DNA of 64,000 nucleotides from contig JAIXMQ010000012.1 in NCBI GenBank assembly GCA_025716855.1, positions 310,001 through 374,000 on the forward strand, in the 5' to 3' direction. Positions 11,386-23,747 of the stretch are shown in pieces. Position 1 is the first letter of the stretch. Every line of letters starts with the position of its first letter. The DNA comes from Pilaira anomala (taxonomy: Eukaryota > Mucoromycota > Mucoromycetes > Mucorales > Mucoraceae). The translations under genes were made by a program, and so were the position numbers. Below the pieces are notes generated by a model. It saw only the letters and a list, made by a program, of their open reading frames with translations, searched no databases and was not told the DNA's origin.

Positions 11386-12711
11386 AATATAAGGTTTTGT
11401 TAGTGTAATTCAAATAATCTCATCACACAGATTAAATTCTGAACTGATAGAAAAGTGAATATCTTTCATTTATTATTACAAATGAGTCAGATCATCACTT
11501 GAAACTAAAATAAAAACGTTTTAATTTCTCGGACTCGTGTGACGGGTCCGACCATGGAATAATTATATATATATATAACTACTCTCGCTCTTTGAAGAGA
11601 TTGTAAAAATGATTAGATTATTATCTAATAAATGAATTGAGTCGCGTTTTTTTTTTTTTTTTTTTTTTTTGCCACTCAGGGCCTTTTGGTGAGTTTAGTC
11701 AAAAAAAAAGTTCATTTAAAAAATCATTAAGCGTTCCCACAAATATTTCAGTTTTAACCAGTGTGTATTGGTCAGAGCGAGCATGGATAGACCATAACAA
11801 GTATGATTGGCTTAACAGGTGTAAAAAAAAAAAGCTGGCGATGAAAAAAAAAAAAAAGAAACAGATTAGAAATTTTAAATTTAAGCAGAGAAGGGTGTAT
11901 ATATTCTATGAAATTAAATATTATAAAGAAATATTACACACACACACACACACTTTAAAAAAGCGAATAAATATTTCATTAAGGGTTCTCATTCTCATTG
12001 AAATTTTTTTTTTTTTTTTTATTTACATATAAAAAAAAAAAAAGTTTGAAACGTTATAATATGTAATATGAATGATTGATCAATGATGGTCTTTCTATTG
12101 CTGCGACTTTTAGGAAATAAAAATTTTCTAATTGGTTCAAAGCGTTGATATTCGCAATTTGTATTCCAATCAAAACATCATGTTTTTTCACACGAATACA
12201 GCCTTTTCTTATTTTTCATATTCAGTCTTTTTTTTTCTTCTTTCTTTTGCAGATTAAGAGAGAGATTATCAAAAAAATCTATTTTTTTTTTTATTTTTTT
12301 TTTTATTTATTTTAATTATTAAAAAGGATGATGATTCAAAAAGGAGTAAACAAGAAAAAAAAAAAAAAAGTGAAGGGGTTGGGATTTAAAATAAAGAAAA
12401 AAAAAAAAAAAAGAGATAATCTTTAATGAGTCAGTTGAACGTAAAAAGTGTCAGGTTTTTTTTTTTCCCAATTAAAAAGTGAAGGGGTTATAAATCAGGC
12501 TTATGTCGTGAGTCATTTTTTTGTTAAAAAAAAAAAAAAAGGATCAGCCTACACACACACACACACACACACACGCACATGGAACTTAAAACATAAACCG
12601 GCTTAGGTATTAAAATACCGCTTATCCCAAAAACATTATAAATATTGTCCTTCTTTTTTCTTTTCTTTTTTTTTTTTTTTTTTTTTTTTAATAAACTTGT
12701 TCTTTCTCTTC
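10513..12711. other. Intergenic 2.2 kb, microsatellite-rich, no gene seen
   Basis: Contains (CT)n at ~11344-11383, (CT)n near 10640, (AC)n at ~12552-12573 and many A/T runs. The short open frames here are made of homopolymers (poly-Lys, poly-Phe) and show no conserved motif. It should hold the promoters of the divergent Zn2Cys6 and cyclin genes. Confidence 0.6.
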
Positions 12712-13378
12712 ATGTCCAACTATAATAGCCTTATCCTTCCTAAAAATAATGAAAACAACTTGGAACACTATTATCGCTATATAGTAGGCATGTCGATGAA
12801 TCAACCAGCTCCACCTATGATGAACCCCAATGAATATCAAAAGATTTATGTAGATACATTAGTTGGTAAGAATAGATAGAATTAGTTTTTTTTTTTTTTT
12901 TTTTTGATCAAGTATTAACTCTTTTTTTATCTAGATATCACTACATTAACTATCCGCACTTCTTGGCCAATGGAAGTATCTACCACCAAAGAAGGTCAAC
13001 CAGTTGTAAATACACACGCATTCGTCCGACACCTTTTGAAACGTTCCAGAGCAACTCGTTCCACACTTCAATTAGCCATCTTTTACCTTTTCCGTATTCG
13101 ACCTCATATCAACAAACGTAGCGAATTCGATCCTATCGTAAAATGTGGTAGACGTATGTTCTTGGCTGCTTTAATTTGCGCTCACAAATATTTGTACGAC
13201 AATACTTTTACCAATGCCAGTTGGGCAAAAATTAGTAAATTACCTGTAAAAGAAATTAATCAAGCCGAAAGAGCTCTCTTGGAAATGCTCGATTACAGAT
13301 TATTTGTTTCCTCTGAATTATATCAAAAGTTTGAATCTCAATTAAAGGAAGCAATTCCAATCTCATCACATAATACTA

Positions 13379-13415
<37 letters not shown>

Positions 13416-13563
13416 ATCAATTCATCATCATAAGCGTTCTTTTGAAGAAGAATCTAATATCAATAACATCTCTCATCCAATCAAAAAGTCAAGAATTCAA
13501 AATTATTCTCATCATTTAGTTCACGGTATTCCTACACCTGAAGATGATAAAGTTGAGCTTTAA
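12712..13563 (+). CDS. Pho85-type (PCL-like) cyclin
   Basis: Exons 12712..12865 and 12935..13563 give 260 residues. The cyclin box carries the signatures of the Pcl1/Pcl2/Clg1 group: SRATRSTLQLAIFYLFRIRP, then KCGRRMFLAALICAHKYLYD, then a conserved block ASWAKISKLPVKEINQAERA and LDYRLFV. Such cyclins bind and activate the Cdk Pho85/Cdk5 and link nutrient or polarity signals to the cell cycle. The C-terminal tail holds a poly-Thr run encoded by an (ACT)n microsatellite at ~13375-13416, a His-rich patch and a KRSFEEE stretch. An alternative start at one of the downstream Mets (MSMNQPAPP) is possible; the upstream ATG was chosen because it opens the same frame. Confidence 0.9.
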
Positions 13564-16500
13564 ATTTATATATACACAATATACCTTCTTCTGCCCCCCA
13601 CCTTCCCCCCCCCCCCCCTCTCCTCTCCTCTCCTCTCCTCTCTCCTCCCCTACTATTAACCATTAACTACCACTGTAAAACCTCATTTCTTTCCTCTCTC
13701 CTCCCCACTCCTCTTTTTTTTTTTTTATTTTTCACTTTCTCCCCTCATATTCAATGTAATATAAATCCATCAACATCTTTATAATAAAGTATACAAAATC
13801 TATTTTTCTCAAATTATTACGTCACATCTGCAATTCGTTACCCAATTATTGTTGTGTGTAATCCCCCTATTTGTTATTATTTTTTTGAACGAAATCATTT
13901 TTTTTTTTTTTTTTTTTTTTTTACTTATCTCTTTACAGAAAAAGAATGAACAAAAAGCACTGACTTTTTTCTAAATGGAGTTATTTTCTAATAGGATAGT
14001 TTTACTAAGTAATGAAGAGAGCTCCAATAAATATGCAAAAATTCGAATTTTTGTTGCTTTTTCAAGCCCCGGGAGATACTCTAATAACAAATTATATGTA
14101 CCGTGATTTATATCAAAAAAAGAGATTATTTCCATTCATGGAAAAAACTTGTTAGCTTTTTATAACATCTATTCCCGAGTTTTTGTTTATAGATTGAACT
14201 GCGTAACTTGTTTTTTAAGCCGACTTTTCTCTATTTGACTTTATATCACCTCCTCCCCCCCTTAAATCAGTGCCACGGGTTTCTTTTCAAAGAAAAGATT
14301 GTTTCTATCAGCATTGAATTACTTTATTCTTCACGTAGTACTTCTTTTTTTCTTGTGTCATGTGAGAGCTTCTCTTTTATTTTTGTAACAAACTAGTAGA
14401 TAGAAGATCAAGAATTGACATCTTTCTTTAGTATCATCCAAAAAAAAAAAAAACGAACTCCTTTTGCCAAACAAGAAAAAACGTCCTATTACTATTATCT
14501 CCTCTGCACACACAGCAAATATATATATTATCCTAGCCTTCTTTTGTATAGTTTTCAGCCAGTTTTTTCTTCTCATAAAACTTTAATTACTTCAAGAACT
14601 TCGGGAGAACTTGGCCTTACTGAATATAGTATCTTCCTCCGTAAACAGTAAAAAAAAAAAAAAAAAAAAAAAAAGAGAGAGATACCCTTTAGCACCAAAC
14701 TGATAAACCACTTAAAAACCAATGGTGTCATTATTCCCAAGATTTTCTTATACCTTCATCCTAATTGGTGTATTTAAAAAACAATCAATATATATATATA
14801 TATATTTTTGTATTCAACCGGTTTTGTTTGCACTGATTGTATTGGACAGTTAGATTGGGATAGGGTTCTATAAATCACTGCTGCTGCTGAGGGGAGGAAC
14901 CACACACATCACGATACATATAAAAAAAAAAAAAAAAAAAACTCGTTATATTTAAAAATAGATCTTTTTTTTTTTTCGCGCAGTTCCCATTTTTAGAACG
15001 GTCAATGCACTGTAAATGGTCAAATCCTTCTGTTGATTATAACTATATCTTTATGCAATACAATGTCTATTTTCATTTGACTAAAGCCGAAAAAAAAAAA
15101 AAAATTCAACTTATATGCCAAGCAGAGAACTTGTGATTATTCATTTGGACGATAATTAGAAAAATTCATTTAATACATAATTGATTAATGCTGATCTTTT
15201 TTAACAGTGACCCTTTTTATAAATGTAAATAAATAAGAAAAAAAAACACGCGAAAATAGTATCGTTTCAAAAAAATTGTATAGAACAAGTATTAGGTCAT
15301 TCATTGACAGTTTTTAAAAAAAAAAAAAATTTTTTTTTATTATTACATGAAAATGATACCAAAGAGTTTTAAGAGTCATAACTGACTTTATTCAAACTTA
15401 GTGCATGAATTGTGTGAGTCGAGTTATTATATTCCATAATTGTGATTACCCAAAAGCTTAATTTTTAATTTAATAAATTTAGTAAATAAAAAAAAAAAAC
15501 TATATACCCTGATCTCTTTACACTGATCCCAAGCAAAAAAAAAAAAAAAAAAAGTGGCATTGCTTTTTCCACAAAAAGTTCACTTATTCTACATATCATC
15601 TTAAAAGAGTTCCTTTAAAGAATATTCCGTTGTACACACACACAATGAACTTTTGTATAAATAAAAGTGCCACATAATTCATCATCACAGCCTTTCTATT
15701 TTATATTTACACACACACACACAGCTTCTTTTGATGAAACGGTAAGGACTTAGTATAGTAAAAAAAAAACAAAAAATCATGGGTTTTTCCTCTCTATACT
15801 ACTACTACCACTCTCCTAATCTAACCATCTCGTTTCATAAATATCCAGGCCAAGTTACAAGTAAAAAAAAAAAAAAAAAAACGGAGGGGGGGGGGGGAAA
15901 CCTTATCTTTTTTAAACACAAATACTAGGAGTAATTAGAGAGAGGGGGGTGGATGATGTGAGGCACGAGGAGAGTGACAGAGAGGCAAAAAAAAAAATAC
16001 TATTTTCTCCCCCTTAGATCTTGAACACGTTAAAAGTAATGACAACAGTTCTCCTCATTTTATTCACTCCTCTTGAAAAAAAAAAAAAAAAAAAAGACAT
16101 TATCTAATTTCATGGTCCTATGATCTCTTCTTACCGTTTGGCTTAAATGTTTGCTAATTTAAACATAATGTGCCACATATTTTATTTGTTATACAAAAAA
16201 GAAGAAGCTCACAGCCGCAGAAACAAAAAAAAAAAACCTTATATTGAACACCACCCTCATTATTACATGTGATAAGTGTATGTAGGCCAAAGCAATAGCC
16301 TTCTTTTTTTGTAAACCATATTCTTTCTTATTGCTTCAACCAAAGTCTGTCACATTCATCTTGGTCTTTTTTTTTTTTTTTTTTCGCAAAAACGATGATT
16401 TGAATTTAGAAAATCCCGTAGACCTCACTAATCAAATCATGGCAGGTTCCTCGGCTTAATGAACAAAATAAAATGAAATGTTCATGTCGAGGTAAATAAA

Positions 16501-17353
16501 AAAAAAAACGTGCTTATTACTACGTAAAAGACTTATGCTGATAAAAAAAAAAAACAATCAGAAAGGTTGCTTTGCAAAAACGTAAATGAAAAATGTGTGT
16601 GTTTTTTTGAAAACCCGCACTTTTTGGCATTGAAAAATATGTTGCGTAACAACTTATTAATGCAATTTGCTTTTACTTTTGAGGCGCGCATCTTGGAACA
16701 AAACAATGTGCTGAGAAGTGAGAGCTTCTTTTACTAATATCTAGTAATGTTTATTTACGCATCTCATGAGGATACATAAAAAAAAAATAAAAAATTCGCC
16801 ATGGAAGAGAAGTGTCTTAAATATCTACTTTCTTCATTACACGTAATAAAAATGTGTAATCAATTCATTATCTCACCCTCTCCCTCCCCTCCCTCCCCTG
16901 TATCACCTTGCAGCTTCTACTTATGAATCCATTAAAAAAGTACTACATGATGAATGTATTATCTCCGTTAAGAATAGATATCATTAAAAAGTATTATTAT
17001 TTACTATTTAAGAATAAATGATTTTCGTTTCACTTCTTTTCTGTACATCCGCATAATATGTTCGTTTTTTTTTTTTCTTTCTTACTATAGAGCTTTCAAT
17101 TGGCATTAGTTGATCATTCTTTATACTTGAAAGCAATTATTGACTTTTCAATAAAATAACCTTTGCAAGCGACACAATAGAGAGAGTTTTGAGATCAAAA
17201 AAAATGAACTACTATAGGTTGATTGGTCGAATTAGCTTTCCGCCTTCATCAACCACATAATGGGGTTAGATATTCCGTTTTTTTTTTTTTTTTTTTTTTT
17301 CTTTTTCTTTCTTTAAACTTAATCTTCATTCCTATTTTTTTTTTTTTTGAACT
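13564..17353. other. Intergenic 3.8 kb, no gene seen
   Basis: Begins with a C/CT tract (13600-13650, repeated CTCCT) downstream of the cyclin gene. The rest is AT-rich with A/T runs, (TA)n near 14790, G8-type runs near 15885, and a short imperfect hairpin at 16449-16492. No frame shows a conserved motif and no tRNA-like fold was recognised. The last few hundred bases should contain the ORMDL promoter. Confidence 0.55.
13605..13650. repeat. Poly-C and CTCCT tract
   Basis: A run of about twelve C followed by CT/CTCCT repeats 40 bp past the cyclin stop codon. It is a strand-asymmetric polypyrimidine tract in the 3' UTR region. Confidence 0.85.
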
Positions 17354-18170
17354 ATGTCTACAAGACAAGAAAATAAAGCTTATACAGCTCTTGATCAAAG
17401 CTCTATGCCTAACTTTAACTCGTCTTGGGTTAACTATAAAGGTATATCTATAAAAATATAACAATAACCAAAAAAAGAGAGAGAGAGAGAGAGATCTCAA
17501 CTAAAATTCTTGTTTTTTTTTTTTTTTTTTACTTAGGCGCGTGGTCAACTACAATCTTTGTTGTGGTTGCCTTAAAAGCTTTATTTACAGTCATACCTTT
17601 TATCACACCTGAAGCAAGTTGGACTTTAACGAACTTGACTTTTAATTGCGTAAGTTGTTATAGTAACGAGATAATATATGGAAACAGAGCAAGAGAGAGA
17701 GAGAGAGAGAAAGAAAGAAAGATAGAAAAGGAAAGAAAGAAAGAAAAAAAAAAACTCATGTTATTTAAATAGGGTCATTATATTATGTTTCATTGGGTTC
17801 AAGGAATTCCATTTGAGAATAATCAAGGAGCATATGATGGGTTGACATTATGGGAACAAATTGATGGTGGAGTGCAGTTCACAGCTACTCGTAAATTCTT
17901 GACTGCTGTACCTATTGTATTGTACGTATATATAAAAGAGAAAGAGAGAGGGGTTGTGTCTGTTGGATATAAAGAGATAGAGTGACTAAACGAATATATA
18001 TATATATATATGTATATAGATTTCTGTTGAGTACGCATTATACACACTACGATGTCTTTCTTTTTGGTATCAATTTCACAGCACTTTTAGTTGTCTTGAT
18101 TGCAAAGTTACCTGTTATGCATAAAGTTCGAGTATTTGGAATCAATAAACTCGATTATGAAATGGATTAA
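17354..18170 (+). CDS. ORM1: ORMDL/Orm family sphingolipid regulator
   Basis: Exons 17354..17441, 17537..17649, 17773..17921 and 18020..18170 encode 166 residues, a normal length. Family signatures are the N-terminal [13 protein letters not shown], the segment [20 protein letters not shown] and the C-terminal block ending in a DYEMD tail. Four hydrophobic segments (about residues 31-50, 54-70, 105-120 and 125-145) fit the multi-spanning ER protein. Orm proteins hold serine palmitoyltransferase in check, the first step of sphingolipid synthesis, and in yeast are tuned by N-terminal phosphorylation; this protein has Ser/Thr residues near its start. Neutral ceramidase, also a sphingolipid enzyme, lies 5.6 kb downstream, probably by chance. 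Only one Orm copy is in the window, so the symbol is by family. Confidence 0.95.
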
Positions 18171-20119
18171 AAAAAAAACATATTTCTATTTCATCACTCC
18201 CTTATGCCTTTTATTTATCCTTCCTTTTGTATATTATTTTCTTCTAAATACACACACACACTCACTCACTCAACCCGCATTCGCACACACACACACATTG
18301 CAACCTATATAAATATCTTTCTCTCTCTCTCTTTCTTTTTTTTTTTTTTATCTTTCTTTTTTTTTTTTTTTATCTTTTTTTTTTTATTATTATTTTTTTA
18401 TATATATATATATATATGAAATAAAATCGATATTAACGTCAATCTACTAATTTATTAGTTATATTATCAGTTACTACTCAGTAACACAGAGAACGTGGTT
18501 GTGATATCACCAAACAGTATCTAAAATTTAAAAAAGTTACAGCAGTTTCTTTTTTCAGAAAGATGAAAGTGAATAGGTGACGCACTACTAAGCTGTGAAC
18601 GGTAAAGGTAAAAAATTGTCTGACGTATATACATATATCAATTTTGAAAAAGCCCCTCCACCCCCACCCTTTTTTTTTACAGTGAATTTACTGAAAGTTA
18701 GTGAAATCAATTAAATTCACTGATCATATCTTCAATTAATCCATATCCATGTGTATTAGCACAATCTCTTCAAACCTTCGCAACGGACGGATTCTCTACC
18801 TCTACTTTAAGTACCTCCTTCATTTTAAAACCTGATTTATAATTGATTTAAAACGTCTCATAGTACCTTTTTTTAATTTCTTTGGTACCATCATTTGAAT
18901 AAGCTTCTTTTTAAAAAAAACTGGGTCAGTATAACTTGGAGAGTTTTTTTTTTCAGTTTCTGAAAAGTTCTTGGAAAATCATTCAACTCGTTAAAAGCAA
19001 GGCAAACTTATACTTATCTATAAATATGAGTGTTTATCAATGTCATTTTTTTTTTTTTTTTTAGTGAGAAGAGAATGAAATGCTTTAAGAGGTAATTAAA
19101 TACACAATAGAAAGTACACAATGGAATATATTAAAAGAACCAATACAGTGAATATAATTGAACTTAGTTTTAAGCTATATTGATTAAAGAAATTTTGTTA
19201 ATGTTTTCAAATGGTTCGTGTTACTTTCTGTTTTTTTGAAAGCTTTTCAAGTTTTCCAAACACTGGTGAAATTAACAGAGATGATGATGGCTTATTTTAC
19301 CTCTCGCTTAAATTTGCCATTCTGTTTTTTTTAGATTTAGAGAGAAAAGGGTACTTAGGAAATCACTATATCTTTATATTTTCTACATTAAAGTTGGTAT
19401 TTGATCTACTACTTTATTGCCGTTAAGTGATATATGAAGAAATAGTTATAAGAAATAACTACAATGCATATATATCGTATTTCTTGTAATTATTTATTTG
19501 CAATCATATGAAATAAAGAAACGCTTTAGAAATAAATGGATTTTTTTTTTTTAAAAAAAAACAAGTATATCGTTGCATTGGCATGAATTATCAAGTATTT
19601 GAGAAGAAAAAAAAAAGATCGGTCTTCTTGGTCGTGTTCGACGTAGTTCTCAGTTGAAATAGGTAAGCCAAAAACTTTCTCAGCTTCTCTTCTGTGACGG
19701 AAAGAAGTGATTTTTTTTTTTAAAAAAACAACGTATCTCTCTCTCTCTCTCTCTCACTCTCTTCAGATATATTAGCTTCATAGAAGAAAAAAAAAACCTC
19801 AATTTAAAAAAGATAAAGCAATAATTGAAGTTAAAATATGTACATATCTGACGAATTAACTAAAGCTCTGAGGAGTGAGGGATAATCAACAAAAAAAGAG
19901 AAAATTGTCGTGCCACCTTTTTAAAAGTGCGATTTTAAAACCTCTCTTTTTTTTTAATGATTTCATCGCGTAACTTTTATGTTGTTGTTGTTGACATCAT
20001 GATTATGCATTTAACCTTCACAAAAAAAAAAAAAAAACTATAAAAAAAGATGAAAACTTTTGCTTTTTTTTTTTTTTTTTCTTTCATTTAATCAATTAAA
20101 TTTCATAAAAATAAAAAAA
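18171..20119. other. Intergenic 1.9 kb, no gene seen
   Basis: Contains a poly-T and (TA)n tail after the ORMDL gene (18310-18417), a (CT)n run near 19737 and A/T runs. Short frames lack any recognisable motif. The promoter of the small membrane protein at 20120 lies at the right end. Confidence 0.55.
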
Positions 20120-20506
20120 ATGTCTAATAACGCCAACATCCAACAAACCGAAAGAAAGATCAACGAAGCTGTCGTTAATAACGAAAAGAAGTTCAACCAA
20201 ACATATGATAAAGCTTCTGCTACTGCTCAAGAAGAATTAACCAAGGTAAAGGCTGAATATGCTGATCTCAAGGCAAGATCCGGTCCCAAGATCCAAAAGG
20301 CTGAAAATGCCTTAACTTCTCCTGCTGCTATTGGTTTCTACCAAGGTAAAGTATAATATATACATATATATATAGGGAAAAAAGTGTTATTTGAAAAAAA
20401 AAAGAGAAAAGCTCTTTTTAACCTCGAATTTTATTTTATAGGTCTCGTTGTTGGTGTTTTTGTTGTATTGGGTTATGCAAAGTATAAGGGTGGTTTAACT
20501 CTTTAA
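20120..20506 (+). CDS. Small tail-anchored-like protein, 96 aa
   Basis: Exons 20120..20345 and 20442..20506. The ATG at 20120 follows an A-rich leader. Residues 1-65 are hydrophilic, rich in Asn, Lys, Glu and Ala and predicted helical. The C-terminal exon adds one hydrophobic segment (GLVVGVFVVLGYA) followed by a short basic tail KYKGGLTL. This layout suggests a C-terminally anchored protein, perhaps of the outer mitochondrial membrane or ER because the segment is short with a basic flank. I do not recognise the family. Good splice sites, a clear start context and biased codon use (AAG, GCT, GTC) support a real, well-expressed gene. Confidence 0.75.
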
Positions 20507-21565
20507 ATACCTTTATCTTCCTTTAACCCCCCTCTCTCTCTCTCTGTTATATATATTAATGTCATAATAAAAAAATACATGTATACACCTTATCTATCCT
20601 GCCATATTTAAAATTTCTTATCAACTTATCGTTACATCATCTTGTTGAGTTCTCAACCTGGGACATGTATTTACTACCTTTTTTTATTTATTTAAAATCT
20701 ATCTACTATAATAGCTTTTTCGTGCCCTTTTTTTTATTATTATTCTGGCCTCATTTACGTCATTTGTAGCTTGGAAACTTGGTCAGTACTTGAGATTAGT
20801 TCTTGTGAAAGGTAAGCATGATGTCATTAGGTAAGGTAGTACCAAAAAAATTCTAGAAAATATGTTGAAACCTCATGTGAATAAATTTTCTGGGTATTAA
20901 GTTTCATCAATCTTACGTTTTACATGCCAAACAAAAAAAAAAGAGGTTTGTTTGGTACGTACCTATGAAAGAGATTTTTTTTTTTTTTTACTTTTGATTG
21001 ACATATTTTTGCAGTGATGTAAAAAAAAAGTCTACATAAATGTAAATAATGCAATAAGTAACTAACACTAACTCTGCCATCATTGCTACATATTTTCCCA
21101 AATTATTTTTTTTTGTCACACACACACTCTTTCCTTTAATAGTAGTTGGTTATGCCTTACTAAAAAGGGAGAGAGTTTTTGTGAAGATGATTCGTTTAAT
21201 GGTCCATATGCATTAGATATGTGACTGAAAATCAAAGTTATAATAGTATGAAAGGACTCATTTTTTTTTGTCATCAAGCCTCAGTTGAATACGAGATGAA
21301 CTCTTCATACTGAAAAACGGTACGCTGAGTATCAGTGTAGCGATTAAAAAGTATCCGTATAAACAAATTCTGATTGAAATATAGTTACATATCTTACAAC
21401 AAAAATAAATCGAGAGAAATGAATTAAAATAGATACACTATATGGTGCTTAATATCGGCATAATAAAGCGAGAGAGACAAATGTTTATTTTTTTTTATGT
21501 ATTTAAAACTAAAAAAAAAAATGTATATATAATGAAAATGAGAGAGGGGCTTTTCCCTTTTGTTT
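20507..21565. other. Intergenic, no gene seen
   Basis: AT-rich DNA between two small genes, with (CT)n at ~20530 just after the first and no supported frame. Confidence 0.5.
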
Positions 21566-21787
21566 TTAATCATCACAACTGGAACACCCGTAACAGGTAC
21601 AGCCTGATAGCCAACTTTCATGTCTAGAACAGTGCCCGTATCCACTAAAATAGCCTGATGGACCACTTCCTGGGCATCTAACTTGACCGATAAAATTTTC
21701 AATGCATACACAGTCTTTAGCGATTACCACATATAATTGAACTAAGAACAACATCATCAATAATAAATTTTTCATGGAAGACTTCAT
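21566..21787 (-). CDS. Small secreted 8-cysteine peptide
   Basis: A 73-residue single-exon frame. Residues 1-24 form a basic-hydrophobic signal peptide (MKSSMKNLLLMMLFLVQLYV, cleavage likely near VIA-K). The mature ~49 residues hold eight cysteines, spaced as CxC early and CxCxxCxxC near the C-terminus, with many Gly and Ser and a short acidic end. Such a composition fits a disulfide-stabilised extracellular peptide: an effector, antimicrobial or surface peptide. No known knottin or defensin pattern was recognised, so function is open. It stands alone among AT-rich non-coding DNA. An alternative start is Met5. Confidence 0.7.
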   Translation of the reverse strand: MKSSMKNLLLMMLFLVQLYVVIAKDCVCIENFIGQVRCPGSGPSGYFSGYGHCSRHESWLSGCTCYGCSSCDD

Positions 21788-22990
21788 CTTGACAGCTATA
21801 TACTACGTTAATAAAATGATAACATTAAACTTGAAGTATTTTTTACCTTTTTTTCTTTATAACTAGTTTAAAAAATGTAATTATATATTGCAAAAGTTAT
21901 TTTTTTTTTAATTCTTCTTTTATATCTTTTCTAAAAAAAATTCATTTAACTTGTATTATTAAATATACTGCTATAACATTGTTTTGAAGATCTTCAATTT
22001 CTTTCTGTAGTTTCTAAAAAAAAAAAAATATCTTTTACGTTCAAATTTAACGATTTCCCTTACACAGACAACGCACGCATAAGTTTAACGATTTCTAAAA
22101 AATAATTAACGCCGAACCAGAAAAAAAAAAGGGAGGGGGGGGGGGAAGTTGATTGTATTACTACTCAGAACATATAGTTATTTCATTAGTCAATATCTAT
22201 TATTTGTCAATTGTAAGTATATAGATCTAATAATTCAAGATGTTATTTTGTATTGTACAATTTGTCTATACCTAAATATTCTAAAAAAAAAAAAAAAATG
22301 GCGTTAAGGTGTCTCTACTAATTTATCTTTCCTTTCTCCCCCCTCCCTTTTTTTTTCGCTGTACATTTGTACATCCATCTACACTTACAAATAGTTATGT
22401 ACTATAATATTATATTTAACACAAGGTTATGTATTTATATGTATTAAAAACGCTATATCTGAACCCATATAGAGGCTACATGCTTTATTGCGGTCTCAAT
22501 AACTTCAAAACTAACATTAGTATATAATAAAACAGTAATAGGATGTTAGTAAAATAGACCCAATGTCTATATACGCACAGTAAAAGAGATACGTTGTATC
22601 GTACAACTGAAAGAAGAAAAATACCAACAATAGGATTTACAGAAAAAAAAATATGCATGTGTATGCGGGTCAACATATTTATTCGCTTAATAAAATACAT
22701 ACAATTTATAAAAAAAAAAAAACTATGATAAAGCTTGAGAACAAAAAGTATTCAATCATCTTGATATTTTATATTAAAAATCACTCATGTGCTTTATTCA
22801 TAAAGAAAAAAAAAAAGATGAACAATCATGGTAAAATACAGTCAGATGTAATGTAACACGTCTATAATTGATATTCAAACACTGTTTATATTTGAAATGT
22901 CCATATCATTGGTTCTTCAAAAACGCCTTTAAACATTGATTGCGTTCCCACACTTTTCTCTCTTTTCTCTCTTTTCTCTATTGCTATTCC
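21788..22990. other. Intergenic 1.2 kb, no gene seen
   Basis: AT-rich with A runs and one G9-type run near 22135. No supported frame. A CT-rich stretch (22955-22980) precedes the next start codon. Confidence 0.5.
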
Positions 22991-23355
22991 ATGCCAGAAA
23001 AAACAGTCGAAGAACTATATATCAGAGAGAATTTCAAAAACTTTGACGTAATAACTTTTTTAAAGAAGCATACTCTCGAGGATTATTATTTGGCTAAGAA
23101 GCTATTCTCAACAGCAATTGACAATATTTTAGAATCAACAAGATACACTCCTCTTACTGCATTAAGAGACTGGGCTTTAACCGTTCAAAAAAACGATTAT
23201 TATGTAAGTCCTCCAAAAAAAAAAAAAAAAAAAACTAGTCTAATCGTATAGGTATCATATAGCCCATTAATTCTACCGTTGCACTCGAATATTTTTTAGA
23301 AGCGAGAAAGAAGCGATTTAAACTATCGAGAGATCTGGGCATTACATTAGAGTAA
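22991..23355 (+). CDS. Small protein of unknown function, 101 aa
   Basis: Exons 22991..23203 and 23263..23355. The acceptor catatag at 23256-23262 was chosen because it is the only nearby AG that keeps the frame open to the stop at 23353. The protein is hydrophilic, helical and rich in aromatic and charged residues (EELYIRENFKNFDVITFLKK, then RDWALTVQKNDYY), ending in a basic patch EARKKRFKLSRDLG. No signal peptide or membrane segment. The even distribution of residues and tidy splice signals favour a real gene, but I do not recognise the family. Confidence 0.65.
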
Positions 23356-23747
23356 TGAAGTTGTTTACATAATCTACCCTCTTATTTCTTTCCTTTTAAT
23401 CCGAAAGTATTCCTGTATATTTTAATGACACTCCTTCTTTTATGTATCATTTCATCAAACGTTTTTTTTTTTTCAACAAAAACTCTTCCGAAACAAAATA
23501 AAAAAAATTAAGAGCTTTTTTGTTAAAAAAAAAAGAAATATGTGTATTGATATATATTTAAAATAATAAATCGTAAAAAAAAAAAATTGGTATACACCAA
23601 TGGTATAAAAGAAACAGAACCACAAGCTGTAACTAATACAATAAATAATAAAAAGAAAAATATATGTATAATATATATATATATATATATAAATGTACAA
23701 AAAGAAAAAGAAGAAGAAGCAGTGTCTTAAATTGCCCAACAAAAACT
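23356..23747. other. Short intergenic between convergent genes
   Basis: About 390 bp of AT-rich DNA with (TA)n at ~23675-23690, separating the 3' ends of the 101-aa gene and the ceramidase gene. No gene seen. Confidence 0.55.
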
